Assembly: GCF_001949145.1 (NCBI RefSeq)
Contig: NW_019091427.1
Coordinates: 1,074,726-1,138,725 of the forward strand
Length of the DNA: 64,000 nucleotides
Origin: Acanthaster planci
Taxonomy: Eukaryota; Echinodermata; Asteroidea; Valvatida; Acanthasteridae
Direction of reading: 5' to 3'
The notes beneath the pieces were generated by a model that was given only the letters and a program-made list of their open reading frames with translations, ran no database searches and was not told the origin of the DNA. Shown one piece after another: positions 22,401-37,400 of this stretch. Both the position numbers and the translations under genes were made by a program. Position 1 is the stretch's first letter, and every line of letters starts with the position of its first letter.

Positions 22401-25400
22401 CATTGCTGTCTTCTCTCTATTCTGTGCAGAATTCACGTCAGCCATTACAGATAACTCCAGACATCAACTTCAATGAGCTTGTCTCCTCCCTAGGATCATT
22501 GGCAGTCACTGAATGGCAGGTAATGTTTTTTGTGATTTGATAGTCCATGACGTAGCATAGTGAAGTAGACTCTACCACCACCGCTGTAAGTGCAGCCGGG
22601 ATTTTGATTTTCAGTTTTTATCTCACTCCTGACATATTGCAAGATTTGCGTCAACCTTCAAGTGCACATACTTTGTATGGAACTGCAAGTCAAGCCAATA
22701 AAAAAAAGCGTATACACCCAGCGCTTGGCCTGAGATTGGTCTACTCTGTTAAGCACCTCCCTGTGTTTTGTACAGTTCATGTATATGTACGTGCAACTTT
22801 GTCACATTGGTTCTTCTTCTTAAACTTCTTGTTACAGGAATGGGCCTCCACTTTAAGCCACTTTCGTGCAGTGACGTTTGCATGTTGAACATGTGGCAAG
22901 CGCGGTTTTATTTCCTGCCCAAATAAATCAAGATCCACAACCACCTCTTGTGCATAATTGGACTTTTCAAATGCTCACCCAAGGTGGTCATGTGATCCAG
23001 ATTTGTACATTCTTTCTCAACCTTCATACCTCTTTGAAACTTTGGGCCCACACACATTGACTCAGTCAACTCTTGTTGACTAGTTTGAGTCTGTGTATTA
23101 TTCAAGCGTGTAGACGAGTAAAAGGTATCATCCTGTACTGCATGCGCCCTTACTGTTTCAATGTCCTCCACGCTGTGGACGCAGGAAATCTTGTGTTTGC
23201 CCATCATCCTGCGTGGAGTGGTTGAAGAGTAGTGTCAACCGGTATGTGCTATTGGCTCATTTAAAACCAAGGGAAAGGATTTACGTTACCAGACAGTTGG
23301 TTGCAAAGTTACTGGCAGCCTCTGTTGATGAGGGGACTGTTTTTGCATTTCATTTGCAAAGCTGATTGGCTCAGGAATTCTAGAGTACACGCAGGCGGGA
23401 GCTGAAGTAAGCATCAACTCAAAAATTCAAATCAAGGTCACATCCAGCAAGTATAGGGAGCTGTGATAACAGTGTGGTGTCACTTTTGACAATAAATCTT
23501 GCCAATGCTTGAAAATTGATTGTGTTGTGTGATATGTAATTTGCACTGGTTTTCAGAATTGGTACCTTGTGTGTTTAATGATGTGCATGTGGTGCTGTTC
23601 ATGTTTGATGTGAATGTGTGAATAATAAGTTAAGAAGAAAAGATAGCTGTTATCTAATAGCTTGTACCCCGGATCAGAGATGGATAGCAGATAGCTACTC
23701 TTCAATTCAGATCTTCACTTGTACGTTTGTAGTTTATAGACTGTTTCAACATGCACATGTAACTTTTAAGTATGGCATAAGAAGTGACCAGGGAGGCTGT
23801 ATAGAGATTGCGCAACTGTAGGAGAGCCCTGTGTGATGTTACTGTAGACCCTTGCATTTCCATTCAGTGCACTCATCTGCAAGTTGACGGAGCTACATGG
23901 CACTCTAATTCACCATGAAAAAAAACCGGAAGGCATGGACGAATATTGAGCCAGAGGGGTATACTGGTGGAAGATGGGGAACAGTGCATTCCACAGCTGA
24001 CCAGCAACCCTTGAGAAAACTGTTGTCAATTCATCGTCAAGATAGTGACAAGTTTCTTGTGAGAAGCTGTCATTATAAATGATGTGAGCTACTGTAGCAG
24101 AGTGATTTCAGCAGGAAGTGTTTATACTCATTCACAATTGGTAATTACATGTACTTTGGCCAGGAATTGTTTACAAGGATGTATCTACTTTGTGCTGATC
24201 GAGACAGAGTAGCAGAGATCTGGAGAGTCACTATATGTAGAATCCAGTAGCACCAAGGGGACGAAAAAAAGTTGCCTTTGACCTTAGGAGCATGGCTTGG
24301 TCATTTTGTCAATTTGAAAGCTTACATCTTCTTCTTGTCATTAAGTTGAATCAGACTTTGATTTGTTGAAGGCAAGTGTGAATAAAAATGTAGCAGTATG
24401 GTATCCTTGATCTGTATTTAAGTTTTTTGTGTTGAAATAAAGAGATTGTTCTAAAAACATTGTACCTGTATTTAGAGTCACTATTTTAGTCAGTTTTTAA
24501 TCACATTTTGAAGTTGTTAATTTGATGGTGTTATGGAACCGTATTCATTACCCGGTTATTGCCCTCATGACACCGCCATATTGGATAGCCTTATTAGGTA
24601 TTCATGGGGTCATCAATATCTTAACTTGGGCACCAATGGGAAGCAGTATTTGCATGGTGGGAAACATATTTTTTAGTAACATTTAGAAGGGCTTTGAATA
24701 AACAACTCAATAGAATGGCAAGGGGACATGTCAGGCCATGTTTCCATGGAAGATTTATTTGCATGTGAAAGCTTCCCCAATGTTACAATGGTGAGAAAAA
24801 CTCCACTCACCAACCATGAAAAAGGGATGTTGGTGGCTTTTTCGGAAGAGGGATACTTGGCCCGGGAAATTGCAAGAAGGCTGGGGGTCAGCAACTCCAC
24901 TGTGAGATACAATCTGAAGAAGTTGGAGGAACATTGCTCAGTAAATACACTGCTAAGATCTAGTCGGCCAAGGGCAACCACGGAGCGAGATGACTGCCAC
25001 GTCTGGACCTCCCACTGTGATCGATTCCTTCCTGCCCCTGATATGGCCGTCAATCTGGCCATCGTGGGGGGTCGAAGTGCTTTGCAGCTGTGTATCTTGA
25101 CATCTTAAGGAAGCTGGGCTCTTTGGCAGGGTTGCTAGGCAGGATAGGCACAAGCCCTGCCTTGATGGCCACAAGCAACACCCATTAGTCTGGGCCCGTG
25201 AACATCTCAACTGGACTGAAGCATACTGGGCCAAGGTGGTCTGGAGTGATGAGTCCAGATTCCAGCTTTTTCTATCTGATGGCAGGGTTTGCGTCAGATG
25301 AGCTGTTGGGGAGGAGTTTAGGGAGGCCTGCATGGCTCTGTCAGTTATAAGCATGGGGGATCAGTCATCATGGTTTGGGGTGTTTAAGGTCGTCTGGTGT

Positions 25401-28400
25401 CGGGAGCCTGGTGTAGGTCAAGGAGAATATTGACGCCCGTAGTTATGTCAATATTGTTTGTGATCACATGCTGCCAGCTGCCCATCATTTGATTCTTCAC
25501 GAATTCATTTTCAAGCATGACATTGACCTGCCCCATACAGCTCTTGTCACAAGGGTGTTCTGAGCTGATCTAATGCTCGAGTTTATTTGGGAAGGGGGGG
25601 GGGAGCTGGCAATTGGAAGTGATGGACTGGCCGGCCTAGAGTCCCCGACCCAAACCTGCTCGAGAATCTCTGGGATGAAATGGAATGTCAACTTTGTCAT
25701 GAAAATCACCCCAGAAACAAGGATAATCTCGTTAAGATTCTCAAGCAGATTTGGGCGGGAATGGACTGCCAGATCATCACAAATCTCATCGGTTCAGTGC
25801 TGAAGAGATGCCAGGCTGTGGTCGATGCCAGAGGATCTTTTGCACCTTCCTAAACTGATTAGCCTCTCGTGTGTTTCCAGCAGACCATATATGCCACCAT
25901 CTGGGATATACGTTCATGTTACAAATGTATGTTAATGGAGAAAGCTGCCATAGACTTTGTGCGTATGAAATGTGGTGACTCTGGTTTTTGTCATTTCCCA
26001 GTTCCGAAAGAACTTTTTGCTAATGTAACATGAATTTATTTCAATAAAGAAAACAACTCACACACAGGTACATGTATTGGTAAAATTGTTTATTTTTGTT
26101 GATTGATGCATTGTTACATTACTGTAATAAATGTCACTCACATAGGTGTGTGAAGACATTTGCATGTGAGTGTATTTGTAAAATTTATATAAGAGTGGTA
26201 CAGCCAATTTAGGCCTTGTACCATGGGAAGTCCAGAAATGTCTGATAGACTTCCAAGAGTTGCTGTCCAATGGTGACCATGACATTGGTCACGTGGATGT
26301 AGTTAAGAATCACAAATGCTGGTGGTGTGAAGCCGGCGATAAAAGAGCGGGTGGGGCATCATCTGTGACAGAGTGTTGTACCAGAGATGGGACTCTGAGG
26401 ATGGAAAATCTATCCAGTGGCTATTGCTGCTACTACCAAAGTTCCTCAATGGAATCATGGCCAAGTTGCATTGTGGGAAGCTTTATTTTGCCATCAGTAA
26501 AACTCCGGCTGAAGTGAAAGCAAGGTACTTCTGGCCAATCATGTCTTCGGATGTGCAGTCATTCCTCCGAGGCTGTGATGTGTGTCAAAAGAAAATCGGC
26601 TGCTAAAAGAAGGGTTGCACCCTTCCAGCAGTACCGAGTTAGCAGCTAATGGAGTCAGTGGGAGTAGACTTGCTCAGGCCATTGCCCACAACGGACAATG
26701 GCTAGCGATGGGTGCTGGGGGTTGGCAATTATTGTAGTATTGTGGATGGAAGCATTCACACTTCCTTATGTCACTGCCATCACCATCGCCATACACTGGT
26801 TAATGAGTTTGCCTGTTGGTTTGGGAATTCCCAAGAACTCTATTATGATCTGGGCAATTTTAAGGCAGATGTGTTGAGTGAGATGTGCCAAATTTTGGGC
26901 ATAACAAACTGTCAACAATCAGACGCTCTGTTGAAGAGAACCTTGGTGAATAACTTTAATGGGAAGGACCTTGGTTGATCCTGAAAAAGCTGTCGAATGT
27001 GACAGTTCGCATTCAGCCAAAGAATAGAGGTAAACGTGTGTTGTCCATGTGGACAGACTCAAGCTGTACATTGGTTGAGATAAGTCTGAAAGTCAGCTTG
27101 TGTACGTACAAGGTTGCTGAAAACCTCCTCAGGAGGCTGACAGAGCATCCAGATGATGAAAATTCATCTGAAAAGTTAGCCTGTGATGGAAAGATGAGGT
27201 TCCCGAAGTTGAAGATGCCATCACGGAGCAGTTGGGTTCAGAGAGTCTTGTAAGTCCGTCGGAAGGGTCACCACCCAGGCGTATATCAAAGAGCTCACTG
27301 GTCCCCCCTCTGATACACATGTATGTAGTGTGGCAGACTTGGACCTGTACTTGTACCGGTACATGCATCTTGTTCTGGAGGAGGGGTGGTCCTGTCCCTC
27401 AACCCAACATCCATTCGCTCCTCTGGAGGAAAGCCTAATGGAATGCTGCAAATGACCAGGTGCATTGTACATCTTCCATGCCCTCTCTTGATGGGAAGGG
27501 CAAACCCCATCCACTGCCAGAAATATCCCAGTCCGAGACATCCCCAACAGAGAAAAAGATGAGAATGGCAATGATGAAATTCTTTACCAAAACACAGATG
27601 TTGGTGGACGGAAAAACTGTTGCAACTGAGGAACACAGCCGATTATTCCTGAGACGATCTGTCGTGGATGAGAAATTCCATCCAGTGGTGATCCAGTGAG
27701 GGACGAACAACTGTAAAGTTAGCCAGTTTCTTTACATATATTTTTTCTTGTTCAGACAATGTGTAGAGTTTTGTAAGAAGAGTTCCAGTCTTATACACAT
27801 GAGTTTAAAACAGTTATATAGAAAATTTTTATGAAACCAGAAATTCGAAAATCTTTTCAATTAGTGTATAAAGCAGAAAGACAGACATCTGAATCAACCC
27901 GTAGGTTACTAGTACATTTGTACTTATTCTTTTGTAGAGAAAGTTTGTGGAACTTGATGAATAGCCTATTATGAAAATGTTGCCGACATATACCACTTTT
28001 ATTCTGTATACAAATTGTGTAAATATTTTACCATAATCTCTCGTTTTATAACCTGGTAAAATACAAGCCAACTGAAAAATCAGACAATGAGATACTGATG
28101 CATGAGGGTCCACAAGTTGATCGATGTGATTACTGAATTTATGTGTAAGATCTTGTGAATACCCCAGTAAGGTGAAATTTTGGTGTGAAGTTGAAGTAAT
28201 ATGCTTTCCTTATTTTGTTGATGTGGCTTGTGGTGTATGGGGACATACCCCACCATGCTCAGGCCTGTGTAACAGAAAGTGTAGAGACATACATGTAGGG
28301 CCAGTCTTTAATTTATGAGTAAATTGTACACATATGTAAAAAGTGCTTGAATACGCGTACACGATTGTGTGATTAGGCCCTTATACTTTTAATACATGTT

Positions 28401-31400
28401 TGTACGTACATGCATTGGTGTGCAGTGTACGTGTATACTTGGAAGGTATTTACGTGACACTCACAAGCTCTGGACAGCACTGAGTAAGGTAATGAGTTGT
28501 CTGCGCTGTGCCTTCTGCATAGTGCTTTAATACTACGGCTGTGTCTATTGCTGCGCAATGCTGAAGTGCAGACCATACAGAGTTTTGGTCTGTACAATGC
28601 TGACGCTAGCAGGCATGGTTGGAGTGTAATCGAGTACTGTTGGTACGGATCATGCATTGTTTATTGAAGTGAGCATTGCCAATGCGGGAGTGTTGAGTAC
28701 ATTTTGGTATGATTACATTACATGTGCCTACTCTGTTTTGTGTTGCTGACTTGGTTGCATAGTGCTGACTTTAAAGCGCACTGCTTACATTGTGCATTGC
28801 TCACATTTTGGTGCATGCTGTGCACTTTCTTGTTGGTGTATTGGTAAGCAGTGCATGTAGGTTGTCTCTGTTTGTAATTAGAATATCCTGGTAAATAAAA
28901 CAAAGCCAATCAATTCCTTGATTGTCACCATACATGTATGTACATTTGTTGTCTTGATAATCCTGTTCTTTAGGTGTACATGTATTTCTTGCAGGTTCAA
29001 CTGTGCTTTTCACAGAGGGTAATCACGTTCCTAATAAGCAGTGGTATTTTCCCTCCAAAATGGACCAGTTCCGTTGACTTAAGGTCACTCTGAGGTCGGC
29101 TGCAACTAAAAGAAGGGGTTGCACCCTTACAGCAGAGTAACATTGGATTAGCCATTGCCTACAATGGACATTGGTAACCGATGAATGTTGGTGGTTGAAA
29201 GTTACTGTACAAGGTATCCACCTTGTACATGTAAGCTTTTACAATTTCTGATGCCACTGCAATCACTGTTACCCACACACTGGTAAACGAGTTTGTCTGT
29301 TGGTTTAGGGTGTCCCAAGAACTCCATTCTAACCAGGGCACTGACGTTGAGGAAGAACAGCGAAATGTGCCAAAGTTTCAGCATACCAAAAACAAAACCA
29401 GCAGCCTACAATCTGAAATTGGAAGGCATAGGTTGAGAGGCTTAACACAACCTTGGTGAACATTGTTGCAATGGTAATTGATCCAAAGCATAGGCAGACG
29501 GATATGGAAAAGTTGGGAGGAGTTGCGACAGTTCGCATCCAACCAAGGAATGGAGGCAAACTTAAAGGTGTCCCCATGTTAGACTCAAGCTGTGTGTCGC
29601 TTCAGACAAGCCTGAAAGTCAGCCTGGGTATGAGGTTGCAGAAAATTGCCCAAGGAGGCTGACAAAGCATCCAGATGATGACAGTTCATCTGCAGAGTTA
29701 GCCTGTTATGTAAAGGATAATGTCCCTGTAATGGAAGATGCCATTACAGAGGAGTAAGGTTCAGGGTGTCCTTTATGTCACTCGGAAGGGAAAAACATGT
29801 CAGTGCTTAGGCAAGACCCCAAAGAGCACACTGGTTGCCCCTAAGATGTTGCACTGTGGCAGACTTGTATCTTGTAATCTCTTAAGCAAGAAGTTCTGGA
29901 GGACAAGTGGTTATGTCTCTCTACCAAACACCCCTATCCCTACATTTGCCCATCAGGAAGATGCTGCAAATTATCAGTGATGAGGCTTAAACTTCCACCG
30001 ATGTGTCCTCTGCATCCACCTGCTCTCTATGGAAGAGGAGTCAAAGTGAGATTAGTGATGTGTTTCAAAGCCCACAAAGACGCTATCCTAAAGGACTCAT
30101 AGACTGCCCCTGCGTTACCGCTAGTAATGCAAGCCCCAAGGCATGCTAGAGATGATGACACCCCACTCAATCATCCTGACATCGGTGTCAACTGCTTCAT
30201 CAATACCTCCCCTTGAGATGAAAGAGGAACCTGAGGGCCCCCTCCAGCCAAGATCAAGAAGATGGCCACCGTCAGCGTGTACTCCCTGACCGAAGTTTTC
30301 TTGGATGGAACCCACATTCGCCAGACAAAGTGCCGGGAGTCCTACCTGAAGGCCAATGCAGAGATCTGCCAGGGAACAACAGAGTCAACCCTAGACCTCC
30401 CCCTGTAGTGCGATGACAGCCAGAGCCAGGATTAGCTTTGTTAGATAGAGTTTAGCTTTTCTAAGTTATTTACAAAGTATTTAAGGCGTGTTTAACCTCT
30501 ATTGTGTTATAACTTACGTGTAGTTCTGTACAATGTAGTGTTTTTACAGATACAAGCATTTTATATTTTGTATTAAAAACATTGGCACATCTTGATCAAC
30601 AGTTGAAATGGGTCTGAAGAGTTTCAAGGAGAGTAAAGAAAAGAGTGTATCTGTTTATTTTTGTATTTCAGGAAGTAAGTTGGTAGATTAAAGATATATT
30701 TGAGGAAAGAAAAGCAGTTGTGTGCTTTTCACAATGTTTCCTGGTTTGTGTTCAGTTCTGTATAAGATTCCAATTTCTGTATAAGTGATGGTAATTTTAA
30801 ACACTTCTGAATTATGAAAAAGTTTGGATTATTCTGTATAAGTTTTTTCACAACCATTTGACAATTTCAACTTTGTGGGAGGTTCGATCCTCTTGTTTGT
30901 TTTGTTTGAGTATTCAAATTATTTTCATAAACTTGTATAAACTTTCATTACTCTGTGCAGTTCTTGTGAATTCAAGAAATGAGAAGAGTTTTACTAGTTG
31001 CTCATTTTGTTTCCTTTTCATGTTGCTGATATGAATTGGGGGCCATTCAAGCTATGCTTAGGCCTTTGTGACGAAATGGCATTAACAAGTTCAGGTTCAG
31101 TTGAAGATCATTCTTATGTTTGTATTGGCGCAGAGAATGCACAAGACCACCATATTGGTACCTGGGACATGAGCATTAATCTCTTTGTAATTCCTGTGTA
31201 AATGTACATGTTTGAGGCAGCGTGGGACTAGCGCAAGCTTATGTTGTGTCAAAAAGTGCCATGCAGTCAGACTGGAGGCCTGGTTCGGTGAGCGAACAAT
31301 GTTGTGTGTGACCACTCCTTTTGTGTGCGCTACCGCTGTGAGTCTGCAAGCAGTTCACGTACTGTTTCAGCAATCGAAGCAGTTAATTACTTAACTAACC

Positions 31401-34400
31401 GTAATGTATCTGAAGTAGTTGACTAATTGTGTACTGTTCTTAGTATTGGTCAGAAAGGATCGTGGGTAGAACAATACTGTGGGTATAGAGTTGTGGGCAG
31501 AGTTGTCAAGGGTTGTCTGAAGGTCAGCGTCTAGGGAGTCGGTGAAAGACTGGACGAGCAGAGTGTCGGCAGGTGCCCTGGGTTACCTGTTAGTTGGGTT
31601 TAGTTAATTAGCACCAGTAATCCGCCGATATCTTGGGTGAGTGTTTTGCGGATACAGGTAATTGGTTGCAGAGTGCCTATTTCGGAGTGCGGATTGCAGC
31701 ACTTTGCACAGTGCAAATTATTTAAGTGTTCTTTTGAAATTGTCTTTTGTGCTTTTATTCTTTAATAAGTCTTGTATAAAATAAGTAATTCGAATTATGT
31801 AAATACAGTGATTATACAAGCTAAAGAAAAGTATATTAAATAAGTTTGTTGATCTTGCCGGCAATTCCTTGTGTACGCACATGCTCATTGTTGTGTCCGT
31901 TGACCGGGTTACCAACTCAGTTACCAGTCGGTGGAATATTTCCACCAAAATAACCCCTGGACCTTATAATTGCTTGTCAAACTCAAGGGCCAAGGCAGAA
32001 AGTTTAGATTTACACAATGTAGGTCAGGTGACTTTCCCCTCAGTTGGAATAGTTTGCCGAGACTGGTGAGACCAGCATTGTATTGAAGCTTTCTCGTTGG
32101 GAACAAAATGCCACAGTAGTCACGTGGTGCTTGGGAGAATCGAGCTCTGGACAGCGTTGAGTAAGGTAATGTGTTACCTGCAGTTTGTGTTCTGCATAGT
32201 GCTTAATGGGACCGCGTGTACGAACTGTGTACGAACTGGCTTACAAAGCTGTATTCTGTAGGGTGCTGATACCAGCTGCCTGGTTAGAACATACTGTAAC
32301 CGGGTTCTATACGGTTTGTGCATTGCTTATTGAAGAGAGTGTTGCTGATGCTAGAGTGCATAGCTTATATACACTTTGGTTCATTACTTTAATACATTGT
32401 TGTGTGTTGCTGACTTGGTAGCGCATTGCTGATGACTTGGAAGTTCATCACTACTTACATTGTTGTGCGTGGTTAATATTCTTGTACATTGCTTACATTG
32501 TTGTGCATTACCTACATGTACAGTACATTGTGGTGCATTGCTTATAATGTGCACATTAGTGGTGATGCAAGCAGCAGATTGTCTCCTGTAGTATTAAAGG
32601 ACCCTGGTGCATAATAAAGCAAACCCAATCAATTCCTAATTATCAATGTATATTTATTGATTATTGTTGAATAAATTGCCATCATAGTTGTCGTGCTGAT
32701 AATCCTGTTGTCGAGGTGTATTTCTTGCAGATTCAATTGTGCTGTTCACAGAGAGTAATCAAGTCTTCATAATTGGCTTTACATTTCCGCCTAAAGTCAT
32801 GAAAGTTGTGTGGGGAAAGCTTGAGTTAAGGAAGATCAGCCACTGGCCCTATCAAACTTAGGTTTGGCCCGGGAAGATCCCTGCCACAGATGGTGTCAGA
32901 AGTTGGTAGATTGTGATTGCTGAAGTGATTTCTCTGTGAAATTATTTGATTGCACATAGTGCTTTGACTTGCATATTGTTGGTTGTTTTGTGTGAGATTG
33001 TCGGTTCTGTTTCAGCCGTGAGCAAAGGCTCGCAGGATCAAGCAGGCACCTCAGGTGCCAAAGCCAAGCTGCAGCGACTGCGAATGGAAGCACAATTTCT
33101 GCAGTGGGAAAAAGACTTCACTGCAAAGATGTTGGAGGCTGCCATTGCATTGTGGTCTGGTGGTTCCCGAAAGGAAGGGAACACAAGCACGTCCGCTGGG
33201 AGCTGGCGTGCACTCCATCAGGTTGATAACTGATGTTGAGCTGAGGTTGCCCAAAGAGAATTCTGGGTAGTATGTCATCACTAGTGCAACAGGGAGACGA
33301 GTGTCAGTTGGGTGCAAAGGAGGCACATGAGTGGGCTCCAAAGTGGGGATGGAGGTGAGCTTTATGTTGAGTACACCTCTAAAAGACCCAGTCTCAGGGA
33401 GAAAGCCCCAGACAGGCTCGACGCCAATCACCTTGGAGCGTGAGAGTCAAGTCATAGATGACCTCATGCTGTTTTTTTTCAGGTCAAGGTGGCATCGAGC
33501 AGGAATAGTTAAGTACTGGCAAGCCTGGGAAAGCCAAACCTGGAACCGAGTTAAAAAAAAAACAATTTTAAGCGATTTATTATCATTTGATCAAAGGCCT
33601 TGCTTCTTTGTAGCATGTCTGGATTGCGTTGAAGTTGTTTTAAGTGCATCCTTGTCCATTGAGCCCGAGAGGTTTGTGACAAGAGCTTTCTCTCTATGGT
33701 GGCAGCAACAAAACATCAAAGGGATCCCTCCAACTCGATGGATAGAAGCTCGAACGAATCAACTTCACCTAGCCCACAAGGATGCCCTTACCTGAAGTCT
33801 CCACTACCCCTTGGGTGTAAGGGAAACCCAAAGTCCAACTCCCTCAAGCTACAGCCCTTCTCCTCTAGCCATACCGGTATCTCTCCTGAGGAGGACCAGA
33901 GCATCCCAGTCGAAATGCTTGACTTACCAGATCTTTTCCGAACCACACCTCTGTCTGAAGAGATGGATCCTCACATATATGGTGCATCTGCAATCCTTCT
34001 ACAGTGCAACAGTATCCAGCAGCAGTTTGATTAGGGAAAGTCCTACATGTAGTTCTAGCTATTTTAGTTCTACACTTGGCTTTGTTGGCTTCTTTTCCAT
34101 CCCTTATTTTTACAAGCCCGTGGTGAATCCCTCGGTTGATTCAAAGCTGATTCATTAATGTTTGAATTCTCTGTTGTTTAAAGCTTTACTATATTTTAAA
34201 AATACATGTACATGTATACCCAGTGGCTGTTTGCCCAGTATTTAGATATTTCACATGCATTACAAATTCAAGTCTGGCATGAATTCTCACAGGGCTGGAT
34301 TTTAGGTGAAGTTGCTGTCAACAGCAAAGATGAAAACATCCTTGTTCAGTGTTTAGGTGAGTATTTATGTAATTTGCTTCTTTGGCTCATGAGCCACATT

Positions 34401-37400
34401 TTGGGGGATTAATTTCTTTCACTTCTGTTATGTGTGGTTGTGTTCCTTTAACCAATTGCTGCCAGGTACCTTTTGAAATGCAGTGTCTAATGTCGTGCAA
34501 TTTTTTAATATCTTCGGTTTGACTGGAAAGAGTTTATACTGGTGCATATGTACCCCGAGGTACTGAGTGACCAAAGGAGGGACCTGTTTCTGGAGGCCTT
34601 CTAACCCAGGAAATACATGTAACATGTAGAACCCTCTTCTGGTCACTCACAGGCCTTAGAGGGGCTTGGACGTGTAATAGTGACCAAATTACCGATACGT
34701 GTATGTCAGTATCTGTCTAAAAATGAAAAGTAGGAAAAGCAGCTTTCAGGTTTAAACTGAACTGTATCAAATCAAAGATATAACAAGCAACTCGGCAAGC
34801 AATGTAAGGAAGTTTTTTAGTTTCCCTAAATTCTGTGTTATGTAATTCACTGTTCTTGTCATGTGAAGTTGCCCGAACTTGTCAAATATTTTGGGTACTA
34901 GTGCCAGACAGGGTCTCTGGAATTCATCGTGCATGCATGCGATGTCTTAGCGTGCATCCAAATCACACCAGTGCAAGGTTCATGTACTAACCGCTATCAG
35001 TGAACCGCATGTGACTGTATTTCAACCAATCTGGATAAAGAACCAGCAAGAAGTGCTTTATAAAAGTATGTGTAAATGTACATGTACTTATTTACGGTTT
35101 CATGAAATTTTGAGCTACATGTACATGTACATGTGCTAATTAAGACCAGGCATGGAACTCTTGTACCGATATCTGAAATTCAAAAACTGAGCTTACATGT
35201 AGCTGTCGTCTTAATGTTTATGTGTGTTTTGCTATGCTTTCCTTGGTAAAATATTGCTTTTGAAAAAATATTCAGTCTCTGAGATTTTAGAAATGTTATG
35301 GAACTTGCTGTATATGCACAGCGTATATTTCTTAACTGTGGTATCCTAGCCATCTGATTTGTTACATTTTGTTGCCTTACGTCAAGGTGTACACACTATC
35401 TTTGTTGATGATGTCATCATAGTGGCTGATGTCTATCGGCGTGAACGATACTGGTAAGGTCTCAATATTTGTTAGCAAACTTTTCTGAAATAAGTTTTGC
35501 AGTTGCCCTTCGGAGTATTTACATTAAATACACACAGATGAGTTTTTTGTCAGTACCACTCTATCATAGAACATCTTGAAAAGATGGATTGTTGATCACA
35601 TGCCATTGAATTAGCAGTATATAAGAATGATCACTTGATATTTAACAGTTGGTGACCGCTGTGATATGGGATATGACGTTTTGAAAACCTAAGGGATTCA
35701 TATAGCACCCTTGGATTTGCTTTGGGCGCTAAGCGTACCTCAGGTCGTTTTAAAATGTATCACACATCATGCAGTCAACAGTTGTTTTTTCATATCTCTG
35801 TCTTGATGTTTTTCACTCTTTTCACAGGGAAATTAAGGGTGGCAAAGGAATTGTTAAACAGTAGCAATTAGTAGTTCCTGCATTATCCTGTGCACTGCAG
35901 GGCATGTGATATCATACTTTAGTACATTGCATGCTGACTAATGTGAGTCAAATGGTGAGTGTGGCATGCGGTTATGTCACCGTGTCACATGGTCTCTCTG
36001 GGCAAATAAAAAACAGTATTCAGAACAGAGGTGTGAAAAATCACCATTACAACCCTAACAGTCCCAAATCCTCCAATTTTAATACGATTTCACACACCTT
36101 GGGGGTTAGGGTTAATATTATGTAATTGTACAGTCAAGCCTGCCTTAATACATGTAGCTACCCCTGTATTCAGGGACCACATATTCATAATGACCACTTA
36201 CATATACATGTACATGTAAAACTCCCCTGCAGAAAAATAAAATACCGCATATACATCTAACAACCAACCGGTCAACATTACCAGTGACCACACCCGTTGC
36301 CAAAGGTGGGCCACAACATTCCAAACAGCTCTTTTCAGAGCCAACATTAAATGAAACTGAGCAAGAAGTGTTCCCATCTTTGTGCCGGTAATTTGCTACT
36401 TCAGCATACATGTAGTTAATTCTTACATCATCAAATGAAAGTCTGTTTTAAAGTCAGTTACGAAAATTTTGCTTCATAAATGAATTTAAAAATCAATAAA
36501 GTAAAATAAATAAGTAAAAAAATCAATAAGTTAATTACATTCACTGTATAAAACAGATTTAAAGCAATGGAGAATATGCAAATTTTAAGATAAATAAATG
36601 AGTAATTTAATCACATATAAGTGAAAGCAAAAAGCAACTGCAATGCACGTAAAGCATTAAAGCAGTAGTGAAAATGTGTGAACACAATATACTATACATG
36701 TAACAGTTGTTAAGGTAGGTGCATGTACATGCAGACATGCCAACTTAGCTGTACTTTTTCCTGAGGTCAGGCATTACCACACAATAGATTAAAAGGTATT
36801 AAAATGAGCCTTCAATTTATTTAAATTTTGAATCTGTTGCAGGGTAAATAAATGCCAGACCTCAGGAAGGAGTAAGGCATGTTGGCCGATCTATACATGT
36901 ATCTGACCCGTAAGATTGAATGTCTTTCTGTAGGCTGGGGATTGTTTTTGCCTTGTGGAATGGAACTTTTATTCTGCCACCTCATAATTACTTCTTCCAT
37001 TGCACTCACAAAGCTTCATATGTACATGCGGTTGGTATAGTGTGTTAGTCAGTTCAGACTTGGTCTTTGTAACTGAAATTCCCATCTTCCTGTAAGCCTC
37101 GATCCATGCATACTTCTACACGTATCTTTGTGTCATGTGGCATTGGATTGCTGCAATTGCATTGGCCCTGTGTCATTTTGACCATGTGTCTAGTTAATAT
37201 GAAAATATGCAAATTCAGTTCTAGCTACTGAGAGTGGAAACTGAATTTGCCCAGTCTCATCACTTACACGTATAGCCGGCACAGTGGAACATCATGCTAC
37301 CATTTATTGCTCCTTGTGACTTACTTACCCAATCTATTAAACACAATGAGTCACACGTCGTCAGAGCAAACATGCGTGAAAGACCTTAAGAGCGATCGCA

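Noticed and set aside
22838-22888. Possible extra exon after TTACAG (EWASTLSHFRA..)
   Set aside because: It stops after 16 codons, has no donor in frame, and exon 6 joins exon 7 in phase 0 without it.
24400-26060. Terminal inverted repeats and TA duplication for the Tc1/mariner copy
   Set aside because: Compared flanks by eye; only weak AGAGTCAC-type similarity was found, insufficient to set ends.
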